Assembly (NCBI RefSeq): GCF_026552795.1
Contig: NZ_JANFPI010000006.1
Span: 124,001-188,000 of the forward strand
DNA length: 64,000 bases
Reading direction: 5' to 3'
Source of the DNA: Ectorhizobium quercum
GTDB lineage: Bacteria; Pseudomonadota; Alphaproteobacteria; Rhizobiales; Rhizobiaceae
Each line of letters opens with the position of its first letter. Positions within the stretch are counted from its first letter, which is position 1. The notes beneath the pieces were generated by a model. The model was not told the DNA's origin, did not search any database, and was given only the letters and a program-made list of their open reading frames with translations. Positions 35,879-44,916 of this stretch are shown here, in pieces. A program made the translations under genes and the position numbers.

Positions 35879-37399
35879 CTATTCGTAACGGAAGGCGAGC
35901 CGCTTGCCTGTCAGCTTGGCAAGCTGCTGGAGCCGTCCTTCGAGACGCTCGCCGGCAAAGACGCGGCAGGCCGGCGGCACGACGAATTCCAGATCGACGT
36001 CCGGCGACGACGACCGGCGGAACGTGAGCGAATCGATCACCCCCGGCATCGAGGCCGAGAAGAGATAGAGGACGCGCAGCAGGCCGCCGAGCAGCTTGGC
36101 GCGGTCGACGAAGCGGGGCGAGGCGATCGCCGCCAGCGGGCCGGTGGCGCTGTCGTCGGCGAGGCCTTCGTAGCGATAGTAATTGGCGAGCGCGATGAAG
36201 GCGCGACCCGGATGGGTGATGCCGACGAAGGACGAGTGGGCGATGATGTTCAGCGCCTGGAGGCCGCGGTAATCGGGATGCGCGCGCCAGCTTATGTCGG
36301 CCAGCAGGCATGCGGCATGGCGGTAGCGCTCCTCTTCCCCGGTCTCGCGGATATCGAAGAAGGGCAGCATGCGGCCGGTCCAGTCGGCCAGTTCGCGGGC
36401 ATGCTCCGGCGAGCGGGCGCGCAGGATGGCCAGTTCGTCGGCGGCGGCGATCAGCGGATCGCTTTCCTGCTCCGCGTCCGTCAGCCGGGTATAGAGATAG
36501 CCTTCGCGCACGCCCTGCGCCGAAAAGGCCACCCGCGCCGGGCGCATCGCATCCAGCACTTCCGCCATCGCGATGGCGCCGAAGGGCAGAAGCTGGCGGC
36601 GGCTCTTGGACACCGAGGCCCAGGACGCATCCTTGCCGCCACGGTTGCCGACGATGTCTTCGAGGAAGGACCGGATCGTGTCGAGAGGCAGTTCGTAGCC
36701 CTGCATCATGTGCAGCGGATATTTGGTGGTTTCCATGTGCAGCTTGGCGATGTTTCGCCAGGTGCCGCCGACGGCGTAGAAGATGCGGCCCTGCCCTTCC
36801 TCGAGGAACTTGTGGGCGCGGATCTGCTTGCGGGCGAAATTGCGCGCCTTGGTCAGCGACCCCTCGCTCTGCTCGGACAGCCGGATGCCGCCGAGCGGCA
36901 GGGTCACGCCCGTGGAAAAGTCGCGGCCGCGAATGTCGATCAGTTCGAGCGAGCCACCGCCGAGGTCGCCGGCGATGCCGTCGGGCGCATGGAAGCCGCT
37001 GAGAATGCCGAAGGCGGAATAGCGCGCCTCTTCCTCGCCGGACAGAAGCTGGATCGGGGCATCCAGTATCTCTTCCGCCTTGCGGACGAAATCGGGACCG
37101 TTCTTCGCCTCGCGGGCGGCAGCGGTCGCAAGCACGTAGAGCGAGCCGGCCTTGGCCTGCGACGACAGCGCGCGGAAACGCACCAGCGCCGACAGGGCAC
37201 GATTGACGGCTTCGGCTTCCATGCTGCCGGTCAACGCCAGCCCCTTGCCGAGGCCGCACATGACCTTCTCGTTGAAAAGCACGACGGGAGCGCGCGTCAG
37301 ACCTTCGTAGATGACCAGACGGACCGAGTTCGATCCGATGTCGATGACGGAAACAGGGGCCACGCCGGGCAGCCGCCCCTGTGCTTCACTCAAGACCAT
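35879..37399 (-). CDS. ppx: Exopolyphosphatase (Ppx/GppA)
   Basis: A 506-residue phosphatase releasing Pi from polyphosphate, possibly also acting on pppGpp. The ASKHA phosphate-1 motif VIDIGSNSVRLVIY and phosphate-2 motif GDLGGGSLELI are intact, with YVLATAAAREAKN between them. The C-terminal HD-like helical part (about 320-506) resembles the rhizobial long form. It begins 11 bp after ppk on the same strand, the classic pairing of polyP synthesis and breakdown. Confidence 0.95.
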   Translation of the reverse strand: MVLSEAQGRLPGVAPVSVIDIGSNSVRLVIYEGLTRAPVVLFNEKVMCGLGKGLALTGSMEAEAVNRALSALVRFRALSSQAKAGSLYVLATAAAREAKNGPDFVRKAEEILDAPIQLLSGEEEARYSAFGILSGFHAPDGIAGDLGGGSLELIDIRGRDFSTGVTLPLGGIRLSEQSEGSLTKARNFARKQIRAHKFLEEGQGRIFYAVGGTWRNIAKLHMETTKYPLHMMQGYELPLDTIRSFLEDIVGNRGGKDASWASVSKSRRQLLPFGAIAMAEVLDAMRPARVAFSAQGVREGYLYTRLTDAEQESDPLIAAADELAILRARSPEHARELADWTGRMLPFFDIRETGEEERYRHAACLLADISWRAHPDYRGLQALNIIAHSSFVGITHPGRAFIALANYYRYEGLADDSATGPLAAIASPRFVDRAKLLGGLLRVLYLFSASMPGVIDSLTFRRSSSPDVDLEFVVPPACRVFAGERLEGRLQQLAKLTGKRLAFRYE

Positions 37400-37410
37400 G
37401 CCGATCCAGT

Positions 37411-39615
37411 TCAGTTCTTGCGGCCGGACAAGACGCCGGCGATCAACTTCGGCGCACTCGATTTCAGCGCCTCTCCGCGTCCCGAGAGACTCGGATTGGT
37501 CATGAAATAGTGCTGCGCATTGAACGGTTCCTCGCCCTGCCGCACCTCGATGCGCCTGGACGTTCCGTCGGCAAGTATCTCGTAGCTCTGCTGGTTGTCA
37601 ATGAGATTGCCGAGCATGATCTGCGACAGCACCTGCTCATGCACCGTCGGGTTGAGAAGTGGAACCAGCGTTTCGACGCGCCGGTCGAGGTTGCGCGGCA
37701 TCATGTCGGCGGAGCCGATATAGACGAGCGCCTTGTCGGACGGTAGGCCCTGGCCGTTGCCGAAGCAGAAGATGCGGGAATGTTCGAGGAAGCGCCCGAC
37801 GATGGACTTGACCCGGATTCGTTCGGAAAGGCCGGGAACCTGCGGGCGCAGGCAGCAGATGCCGCGCACCACGAGATCGACGTCCACCCCGGCGATCGAG
37901 GCGCGGTAGAGCGCGTCGATGATCTCCGGATCGACCAGCGAGTTCATCTTCATCCAGATCGCCGCCGGGCGGCCCGCCTCCGCGTGGACGATCTCCTCCT
38001 CGATGTGGCGAAGGATGCGCGGACGCAGCGTGTAGGGCGAAACGGCGAGCTTCATGCTTTCCGCCGGCTCGGAATAGCCGGTGATGAAGTTGAAGACATT
38101 GGCCATGTCGTGGCCGATCTTGGCGTTGCAGGTGAAGAAGGACAGGTCGGTGTAGATCTTGGCCGTCACCGGATGGTAGTTGCCGGTGCCGAGGTGGCAA
38201 TAGGTGCGCAGCTTGCCGTCCTCGCGGCGCACCACCATCGACATCTTGGCGTGCGTCTTCAGCTCGATGAAGCCGAACACGACCTGCACGCCGGCGCGCT
38301 CGAGATCGCGGGCCCAGCGGATGTTGGCCTCCTCGTCGAAGCGGGCCTTCAGCTCCACCAGCGCCGTCACCGACTTTCCGGCGTCGGCCGCGTCGATCAG
38401 CGCGCGGACGATCGGGCTGTCGTTGGAGGTGCGGTAGAGCGTCTGCTTTATCGCCAGAACGTCAGGATCGCGCGCAGCCTGGAGCAGAAACTGCACCACG
38501 ATGTCGAAGCTTTCGTAAGGATGGTGGACCACCATGTCCTTTTCGCGGATGGCAGCGAAGCAATCTCCGGCATGCTCGCGGACGCGTTCGGGAAATCGGG
38601 CATTGTAAGGTTCGAACTTCAGGTCGTCGCGCGGTGCCTTGGTGATTTCCGACAGCGTGTTGAGCGCCAGGAGCCCCGGCAGGACCGCCACGCGGTTTTC
38701 CGGCACGCCGAGTTCATGCACCACGAACTGGCGCAGCGTATGCGGCATTTCCGAATCCGCCTCGATGCGGATCACCGAACCGCGGCGGCGGCGCTTCAGC
38801 GCCGTCTCGAACACGCGCACCAGGTCCTCGGCCTCTTCCTCCACTTCGATATCGCTGTCGCGGATGATGCGGAACGTGCCGAAGCCCGTCACTTCATAAC
38901 CCGGATAGAGCCGGTGGATGAACAGCCCCACCACATCCTCCAGCGTGATGTAGCGGATCGTGCCGTCCTGATCCGGCAGGCGGACGAAGCGGGCGAGCGT
39001 CGTCGGCAGGCGCAGAAGCGCTGTCATGGGCTCCTGCGTCTTGCGGCTTCGCAGTTGCAGCCCCATCGAGAAGCCGAGGTTCGGGATGAACGGGAACGGA
39101 TGGGCCGGATCGATGGACAGCGGCGTCAGGACCGGGAAGATCGACTCCTCGAACTCGTTCTCGAGCCAGGTGCGGTCTTCCTGGGACAGCGCGGCCGGAC
39201 GCACGATCAGGATGCCTTCCCGCGACATATACTGCTGGAGCACCGCGAAGGATGCCTGCTGCTCCATCTGGAGATTGTCGATTTCCTTGAGGATGTCGTC
39301 GAGCTGCTCGGCCGGCGTCTTGCCGTCCGGGCTTCGCATGGTCACACCCTGGCGCACCTGCCCTTCGAGACCGGCGACACGCACCATGAAGAACTCGTCG
39401 AGATTGGTGGCGGAGATCGACAGGAACCGCACGCGCTCCAGCAGCGGATGCGCCGTGTTCAGCGTCTCCTCAAGCACGCGGCGATTGAACTGGAGCCAGG
39501 AAAACTCCCGGTTGATGAAGCGCTCCGGGCTGTTCAGCAGATCCTCCACCGCCGGAATATCCACGGGTTGCGCTCCCGCGTCCGCCGTTTCCACGTTCTG
39601 CTGCCCCGAATCCAT
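37411..39615 (-). CDS. ppk: Polyphosphate kinase 1
   Basis: A 734-residue enzyme that polymerises the ATP gamma-phosphate into polyphosphate reversibly. The autophosphorylated His lies in [11 protein letters not shown]. Other landmarks are the N-terminal [19 protein letters not shown], the [13 protein letters not shown] stretch, and [13 protein letters not shown]. The start at 39615 has a perfect GGAGG 6 bp upstream. It lies 61 bp downstream of hdaA and just before ppx. Confidence 0.97.
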   Translation of the reverse strand: MDSGQQNVETADAGAQPVDIPAVEDLLNSPERFINREFSWLQFNRRVLEETLNTAHPLLERVRFLSISATNLDEFFMVRVAGLEGQVRQGVTMRSPDGKTPAEQLDDILKEIDNLQMEQQASFAVLQQYMSREGILIVRPAALSQEDRTWLENEFEESIFPVLTPLSIDPAHPFPFIPNLGFSMGLQLRSRKTQEPMTALLRLPTTLARFVRLPDQDGTIRYITLEDVVGLFIHRLYPGYEVTGFGTFRIIRDSDIEVEEEAEDLVRVFETALKRRRRGSVIRIEADSEMPHTLRQFVVHELGVPENRVAVLPGLLALNTLSEITKAPRDDLKFEPYNARFPERVREHAGDCFAAIREKDMVVHHPYESFDIVVQFLLQAARDPDVLAIKQTLYRTSNDSPIVRALIDAADAGKSVTALVELKARFDEEANIRWARDLERAGVQVVFGFIELKTHAKMSMVVRREDGKLRTYCHLGTGNYHPVTAKIYTDLSFFTCNAKIGHDMANVFNFITGYSEPAESMKLAVSPYTLRPRILRHIEEEIVHAEAGRPAAIWMKMNSLVDPEIIDALYRASIAGVDVDLVVRGICCLRPQVPGLSERIRVKSIVGRFLEHSRIFCFGNGQGLPSDKALVYIGSADMMPRNLDRRVETLVPLLNPTVHEQVLSQIMLGNLIDNQQSYEILADGTSRRIEVRQGEEPFNAQHYFMTNPSLSGRGEALKSSAPKLIAGVLSGRKN

Positions 39616-39676
39616 CACAAACCTCCATGCTATGCCTGAGCGCAAGTATAGCAGGTTTACGATAGAAACATGACAA

Positions 39677-40393
39677 TCAATCGGTCACGGAACCGGGAAC
39701 GGCTTCCGCCAGCACTTCCGCCGCCAGCGCGCGGGTGATGCGCGTGCCGCGCGCCCAGGCCAGCCGGTCGAGACGGTCGACGATATCGTTGGCTGCCGCC
39801 AGCGAGCGCTCCATCCGCCGCACGATGTAGGACACCAGCTTCTCGTCGATGGAAAGCTGGCGGTCGGCGAACAGCTTGACGATGATCTGGCCGAGCAGAT
39901 CCTCATCCGGTTCCCCGATTTCCACAACCGTTGCCGCCTTCAGGCGCGATTTCAGGTCGGCCAGGGCGACGTTCCAGCCCATCGGCCACAGCCGCGCCGT
40001 CATCAGCAGGCTGGTGCCGTGCTGGCGCACGCTGTTGATGACGTGGAAAAGCTCGGTGTCGTCGAAGGCCGCGCGGTCGGCGTCCTCGAACAGGACCGGC
40101 CCTTCGGCGGCCATGCGCGCCGCATCGCTGCCGGCCAGCGGGTGGATGACGCGCGCGCCGCTCCTCTCGCGCCAGATCGACGCGAGGTGCGACTTGCCGC
40201 AGCCGACCGGCCCGGTCAGGATCACCACCGGCGCCGGCCAGTGCGGCCAGGCGTCGACGACCGACACCGCCGCCGCCAGCGGATCGGCCACCAGCAGGTC
40301 GTCGCGGCCCGTCGCCGGATCGTGGGCGAAGGCAAGCGGCAATTGCTGGGCCGCATGCTGCTTCGTTCGCACTTTGATATCGTCGCTCGTCAC
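39677..40393 (-). CDS. hdaA: DnaA-related regulatory inactivator HdaA
   Basis: A 238-residue AAA+-like protein homologous to DnaA domain III that promotes DnaA-ATP hydrolysis with the beta clamp, limiting reinitiation. The clamp-binding motif QLPLAF is near the N-terminus (about 17-22), followed by the Walker [14 protein letters not shown] and the Walker B-like GPVLFEDAD. The perM-hdaA-ppk order is conserved across Alphaproteobacteria. It is 15 bp from the perM-like gene. Confidence 0.93.
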   Translation of the reverse strand: MTSDDIKVRTKQHAAQQLPLAFAHDPATGRDDLLVADPLAAAVSVVDAWPHWPAPVVILTGPVGCGKSHLASIWRERSGARVIHPLAGSDAARMAAEGPVLFEDADRAAFDDTELFHVINSVRQHGTSLLMTARLWPMGWNVALADLKSRLKAATVVEIGEPDEDLLGQIIVKLFADRQLSIDEKLVSYIVRRMERSLAAANDIVDRLDRLAWARGTRITRALAAEVLAEAVPGSVTD

Positions 40394-40408
40394 AGGAACA
40401 GAAAGACC

Positions 40409-41527
40409 TTATTGATCCGCTTCGCCGCCCGATTGCGGAGGGATGGCGGAATGGCCGTGATAGAGATCGCTGTCAAGATACCGCCCGATCGCGAAGCGCA
40501 CAAGGACGGCGACCGCCGCCGCCGCCGGCACGGCGACCATGAGTCCGACGAAACCGAACAGCGCGCCGAACGCAAACAGCGAGAACATGAGCCAGACCGG
40601 ATGGAGGCCGACGCTGTTGCCCACGAGCTTCGGCTGGAGGATGTTGCCTTCGATGAACTGGCCGGAAAAGAAGATGACCAGAATCAGCGCGATCATCGCG
40701 TAATCGGGCCAGAACTGCACAAGAGCCACGCCGAGCGCGAGGACGAGCCCCAGAATGGAGCCGATATAGGGAATGAAGCTGACCGCGCCGGAGAAAAGGC
40801 CGATCAGCAGCCCGAAGTTCAGCCCCGCCAGCGAAAGACCGATGCCGTAATAGAGACCGAGGATGATGCAGAGCGACCCCTGCCCGCGCACGAAGCCGGA
40901 AATCGCCGCATCCATTTCCGCGGCGAGGCGGCGCACCGTCGCCAGATGATCGCGGGGGATCCAGCTGTCGACCTTGGCGATCATCCGGTCCCAGTCGAGC
41001 AGAAGGTAGAAGGCGACGACCGGCGTCAGCACGAAGAGCGACAGGATATCGACCAGCGCCTTGCCGGAATTCCAGATCTGGCCGAACAGCGTGGCAAGAA
41101 ACCCCGCGCCTTCGGCGAGATAATTCGAGAAGTTCTCCTTGATCGCGGCGACCTGATCGCCGATCCAGTCCGGCAGGATGGTGTCGCTCGACGTGGCGAT
41201 GATCGCCTGCAACTGCGCGATATAGCCCGGCATCCGCGCTATGAATTCCGACGCCTGCCCGGCCAGCACCGGAATGATGATGATGAGCGCCAGCACGAAC
41301 ACCACGACGAAGGCGATGAGGATGAGCACCGTCGCCATCAGGCGCGAGAGGCCGAGCCGCTCCAGGCGGTCGGCGACCGGATCGAGAAAATAGGCAAGTG
41401 CCATGCCCGCCACGAAGGGCAGGAGAATGGCGCGGAACACCATGAGAAAGGCGATGAAGAGGATCAGGGCGATGCCCCAGAACAGAGCCTGACGCTTCAG
41501 GCTGGTGCTGTCGATCAATCTCGCCAT
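40409..41527 (-). CDS. AI-2E family transporter (PerM-like)
   Basis: A 372-residue membrane protein of the PerM/UPF0118 superfamily. The N-terminal helices (about 10-85) are followed by a soluble region (about 105-185). The conserved C-terminal block includes SWIPRDHLATVRRLAAEMD, then FVRGQGSLCIILGLYYGIGL, and FIPYIGSILGLVLALGVALV and EGNILQPKLVGNSVGLHP. Family members move signals or ions; the substrate here is unknown. It is the first gene of the leftward hdaA-ppk-ppx series and divergent from purM. Confidence 0.93.
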   Translation of the reverse strand: MARLIDSTSLKRQALFWGIALILFIAFLMVFRAILLPFVAGMALAYFLDPVADRLERLGLSRLMATVLILIAFVVVFVLALIIIIPVLAGQASEFIARMPGYIAQLQAIIATSSDTILPDWIGDQVAAIKENFSNYLAEGAGFLATLFGQIWNSGKALVDILSLFVLTPVVAFYLLLDWDRMIAKVDSWIPRDHLATVRRLAAEMDAAISGFVRGQGSLCIILGLYYGIGLSLAGLNFGLLIGLFSGAVSFIPYIGSILGLVLALGVALVQFWPDYAMIALILVIFFSGQFIEGNILQPKLVGNSVGLHPVWLMFSLFAFGALFGFVGLMVAVPAAAAVAVLVRFAIGRYLDSDLYHGHSAIPPQSGGEADQ

Positions 41528-41723
41528 CTTCTGTCCTTCATCGCGGGTTCATCTGCATGAGATATGGCGACAGGCCGAAGCGGGTCAAGCGCCCGTGCCG
41601 CCCGGCCTCTCCGGACCGTGAAAAAACCGGCGCTTTCGGCGCATGGCCCTTGCATCTAGACCCCGCTCATGCGAATTGCCACGGAAAAGCCCCGTGGACC
41701 CCTATTTCAGAGCGGAGAGCCCC

Positions 41724-42797
41724 ATGAGCAAGCCGGGCAGGAACGGCCTCACCTACAGCGACGCAGGCGTGGATATCGACGCCGGCAATCTTCTCGTCGA
41801 GAAGATCAAGCCTGCCGTGCGCTCCACCCGGCGTCCCGGCGCGGACGGCGAGATCGGCGGTTTCGGCGGCCTGTTCGACCTCAAGGCCGCCGGCTTCACC
41901 GATCCGGTTCTGGTGGCCGCCAATGACGGGGTGGGCACCAAGCTAAAGATCGCCATCGACGCCGACTTCCATTCAACCGTCGGCATTGATCTGGTGGCCA
42001 TGTGCGTCAACGACCTCGTGGTGCAGGGCGCCGAACCGCTGTTCTTCCTCGATTACTTCGCCACCGGCAAGCTCGACCCGGACCAGGGCGCCGATATCGT
42101 CTCCGGCATCGCCGCCGGCTGCCGCGAGGCGGGCTGCGCGCTGATCGGTGGCGAGACGGCGGAAATGCCCGGCATGTATGCCGGCGGCGATTACGACCTC
42201 GCCGGCTTCGCCGTCGGCGCGGCCGAGCGCGGCCACCTCCTGCCGGCGGGCGATATCGCCGAGGGCGACGTCATCATCGGCCTCACCTCGTCGGGCGTCC
42301 ATTCCAACGGCTATTCGCTGGTGCGCAAGATCGTGGAGATGTCCGGCCTCGACTGGACCGCTCCCGCTCCGTTCATCGAAGGCAGGACGCTGGGCGAGGC
42401 GCTGCTGACGCCGACCCGCATCTATGTGAAGCCGATCCTCAAGGCCATCCGCGAGACGGGCGGCATCAAGGCGCTCGCCCACATCACCGGCGGCGGCTTT
42501 CCCGAAAACATTCCGCGCGTGCTGCCGAAGCACCTCGCCGCCGAGATCGACCTTGCGGCGATTTCGGTTCCGCCGGTCTTTTCCTGGCTGGCAAAGACAG
42601 GCGGCGTGGAGGCGACCGAAATGCTGCGCACCTTCAATTGCGGCATCGGCATGATCGCCGTCGTGTCCGCCGGGGACGAGCGCGCCGTGACCGCCGCGCT
42701 GGAAGCGAGCGGCGAAAAGGTCGTGTCGCTCGGCCGCATGACTGCCCGCGCGGAAGACGCGCCCGGCGTCGTCTACAAGGGCACGCTCGGCCTATGA
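41724..42797 (+). CDS. purM: Phosphoribosylformylglycinamidine cyclo-ligase (AIR synthetase)
   Basis: A 357-residue enzyme closing the imidazole ring of AIR with ATP in purine synthesis. Motifs: [36 protein letters not shown] and [22 protein letters not shown] lies 5 bp before the ATG at 41724; the frame upstream to 41643 is not conserved. The stop overlaps the purN start (ATGA), so the two are coupled. A 196-bp gap separates it from the divergent perM-like gene. Confidence 0.97.
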   Translation: MSKPGRNGLTYSDAGVDIDAGNLLVEKIKPAVRSTRRPGADGEIGGFGGLFDLKAAGFTDPVLVAANDGVGTKLKIAIDADFHSTVGIDLVAMCVNDLVVQGAEPLFFLDYFATGKLDPDQGADIVSGIAAGCREAGCALIGGETAEMPGMYAGGDYDLAGFAVGAAERGHLLPAGDIAEGDVIIGLTSSGVHSNGYSLVRKIVEMSGLDWTAPAPFIEGRTLGEALLTPTRIYVKPILKAIRETGGIKALAHITGGGFPENIPRVLPKHLAAEIDLAAISVPPVFSWLAKTGGVEATEMLRTFNCGIGMIAVVSAGDERAVTAALEASGEKVVSLGRMTARAEDAPGVVYKGTLGL

Positions 42798-43453
42798 GCG
42801 GGGCGGCGCGCAAGAAGGTCGCCGTTCTCATTTCCGGCAGCGGCTCGAACATGCTGGCACTGGCGAAAGCCGCCTCGGCGGTGGATTACCCGGCGGACAT
42901 CGTCGGCGTAATCTCCGACAGGCCGGACGCCGGCGGTCTGGCGAAGGCTGCCGCGCTCGGCATTCCGACCGCCGCCTTCGCCCGCAAGGATTACGCCGGC
43001 AAGGCCGCGCACGAGGCGGCCATCCGCGCCGAACTCGAAAAACTGTCGCCCGACATCCTCTGCCTTGCCGGCTACATGCGCCTCCTGAGCGGCGATTTCA
43101 TCCGCGCCTACGAGGGCCGGATCGTCAACATCCACCCTGCCCTGCTGCCGCTGTTTCCCGGCCTTCACACCCACCAGCGGGCGCTGGACGCCGGCATGCG
43201 GATCGCCGGCTGCACGGTTCACTTCGTCACCGAGGGCATGGACGAGGGTCCCATCGTCGCGCAGGCCGCCGTTCCTGTCCTGCCGGGCGACGATGCCGAC
43301 ACGCTTGCCGCCCGCGTGCTGACCGTCGAACACCGGATCTATCCGGCGGCGCTGAAGCTGTTCGCCGAGGGTAAGGTGAAGATGGAAGGCGGCAAGGCCG
43401 TGTTTACGGAAGGTCTCGTGGGCGACGAAACGCAGGCGATCGTCAGCGCCTGA
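42794..43453 (+). CDS. purN: Phosphoribosylglycinamide formyltransferase
   Basis: A 219-residue enzyme transferring a formyl group from 10-formyl-THF to GAR in purine synthesis. Motifs: [13 protein letters not shown] at the phosphate loop, [13 protein letters not shown], the catalytic Asn-His block [20 protein letters not shown], and the Asp in [13 protein letters not shown]. Start ATG overlaps the purM stop. It ends 158 bp before the converging glyoxalase-like gene, and that gap contains repeat family C. Confidence 0.97.
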   Translation: MSGAARKKVAVLISGSGSNMLALAKAASAVDYPADIVGVISDRPDAGGLAKAAALGIPTAAFARKDYAGKAAHEAAIRAELEKLSPDILCLAGYMRLLSGDFIRAYEGRIVNIHPALLPLFPGLHTHQRALDAGMRIAGCTVHFVTEGMDEGPIVAQAAVPVLPGDDADTLAARVLTVEHRIYPAALKLFAEGKVKMEGGKAVFTEGLVGDETQAIVSA

Positions 43454-43485
43454 CCGGCGTTTGTCCCTTCCTACGGGCAGAACAA

Positions 43486-43560
43486 TCGCACATGAGGTTT
43501 GCGACTCTTGCCTCTTCTCCCGGGCGGGGAGAAGGGAGAAGCCTCGATGTCTCCCATTCT
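43486..43560. repeat. Intergenic palindromic repeat family C, copy 1
   Basis: Core CTTCTCCCGGGCGGGGAGAAG followed by GGAGAAGCC, with flanks (TGCGACTCTTGCC before, TGTCTCCCATTCTCCACGCGA after) similar to those at 56060-56150. It sits between converging purN and the glyoxalase-like gene. Confidence 0.7.
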
Positions 43561-43611
43561 CCACGCGATTGCCCTGCTTTACCTTTCGCCGGCAAGCGCC
43601 GCGGCAACCTC

Positions 43612-44154
43612 CTACCCGTCCTTCAGTTCCATGAAGCGAATGCGGTTGCCGAAGGGGTCGATGACCGTCACCTCCAGCCGTGTTCCCTCGTCCTCCAGCC
43701 CCGGCTTCATGTAGCGGTAGTCGCGGGCGGAAAGCTCGCGGTGAAGCGCGTGGATACCCTTCATGTAGACGACCACCGTGCCGCCGGGGGTTGCGTCGCC
43801 GGCATGTTCGGACAGGTGAAGCCGCAGGCCCCCGCGTGAAACCTGCGTGTAGAGCGGGAAATTCTCGCCGTAGCGATGCTCCCAATCCACCTTGAAGCCG
43901 AGAAAGCCGAGATAGAATTCGTGCGCCTTGGCGACGTCGAAAATCCGGACGATGGGCACGGCCGGTTCGAACGCCGCCGCTTCCGGCGGCGCGACGTCCC
44001 GCTCGATGCGAGCCGAAAAAATGTTCCAGTTCGCCAGCCCGAACTGGCGGGCGACGATCTCCAGCGTCTCGCTATGGGCAACCGTCAGGCCCTTGGCGGC
44101 CAGTTCCTCCCGCAGCGTTCTGGCCATGACTTTTGCATCGCGATAATCGCGCAT
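43612..44154 (-). CDS. Glyoxalase/bleomycin-resistance superfamily protein
   Basis: A 180-residue two-part protein. An N-terminal helical segment (1-55, YRDAKVMARTLREELAAKG then EIVARQFGLANWNIFSA) precedes a VOC domain (about 65-180) with IVRIFDVAKAHEFYLGFLGF and VTVIDPFGNRIRFMEL. The same layout occurs in rhizobial proteins labelled glyoxalase superfamily. Substrate unknown; it may be a resistance or metabolic dioxygenase-fold protein. ATG at 44154 has GGAGG 8 bp upstream; a GTG at 44172 is less likely. Confidence 0.85.
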   Translation of the reverse strand: MRDYRDAKVMARTLREELAAKGLTVAHSETLEIVARQFGLANWNIFSARIERDVAPPEAAAFEPAVPIVRIFDVAKAHEFYLGFLGFKVDWEHRYGENFPLYTQVSRGGLRLHLSEHAGDATPGGTVVVYMKGIHALHRELSARDYRYMKPGLEDEGTRLEVTVIDPFGNRIRFMELKDG

Positions 44155-44306
44155 ATCCGTTCCCTCCGTCACGGCGAAGTCTTCGTCAGTATCCGCATTG
44201 CCGACGCCTTCGCCCGACCTTGAAACGGGTAAGGAATATCATGGGGAGGCGTTCGCCATGCCCTTGCGGGCGCGGACTGCCGGTCGCCTCCGACCGTGAC
44301 GGAAAG

Positions 44307-44915
44307 CTAGCCCGGAAATCGGCATTCGTCCAGCGCAGCGCGGTTCATCATTGCCCATTGCAGCAGGATCACGGTCTTGGCGTCGCGGATTTCTCCGCTG
44401 CCGATCTTCGCGAAGGCCTCATCAAGGGGCAGTTCGACGAACTCGATATGTTCGCTCTCCGCGTCGAGCCCGCCGCCATTGGTGACACGGTCGGTGGGGC
44501 TGACGAAGGCGGCGAAAAGCGTGATCTTCTCCGTCAGCGTGCCGGGGCTTGCGAAAACGTCGAACAGGCGATGGGCCTCAGCGACGAAAAAGCCCGTCTC
44601 CTCGATGGCCTCGCGGCAGATCGCCTCGCCCGGCGCCTCGCCGTCCAGCAGCCCCGCCGGCACTTCGAGAAGGAAGGGATCGTCGCCCGCGACATAGGGA
44701 CCGGTGCGGAACTGGCGGACCAGAACGACCACGCCGCGTGCCGCATCGTAAAGCAGGATGGCAGCGCCATGACCGTGATCGTGAACCTCGCGCACCAGAT
44801 GCGCGACGCGGCCGTCCGGCAGCGTCTGGTCGATCTTCAGCTTCTCGACGTGGAGAAAGCCCCGGTAAAGGGTTTCGCGTTCCGTCACACGAATGCCGCC
44901 AGCCCGATCGCTCAT
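44307..44915 (-). CDS. Nudix hydrolase, ADP-ribose/GDP-mannose pyrophosphatase type
   Basis: A 202-residue Nudix protein. The box reads GLLDGEAPGEAICREAIEETG: the metal-binding REAIEETG core is complete, but the first Glu sits one position early compared with the canonical spacing. The N-terminal ETLYRGFLHVEKLKI and VVLVRQFRTGPYVAG fit the NudF/NudK subgroup, which cleaves nucleotide-sugar diphosphates. Its ATG lies 1 bp after the stop of the molybdopterin oxidoreductase, so it is co-translated with it. Confidence 0.9.
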   Translation of the reverse strand: MSDRAGGIRVTERETLYRGFLHVEKLKIDQTLPDGRVAHLVREVHDHGHGAAILLYDAARGVVVLVRQFRTGPYVAGDDPFLLEVPAGLLDGEAPGEAICREAIEETGFFVAEAHRLFDVFASPGTLTEKITLFAAFVSPTDRVTNGGGLDAESEHIEFVELPLDEAFAKIGSGEIRDAKTVILLQWAMMNRAALDECRFPG

Positions 44916-44916
44916 G

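Noticed and set aside
44155-44306. Possible RNA gene between the glyoxalase-like and Nudix genes
   Set aside because: Only scattered short inverted repeats; no terminator T-run or conserved fold recognisable.
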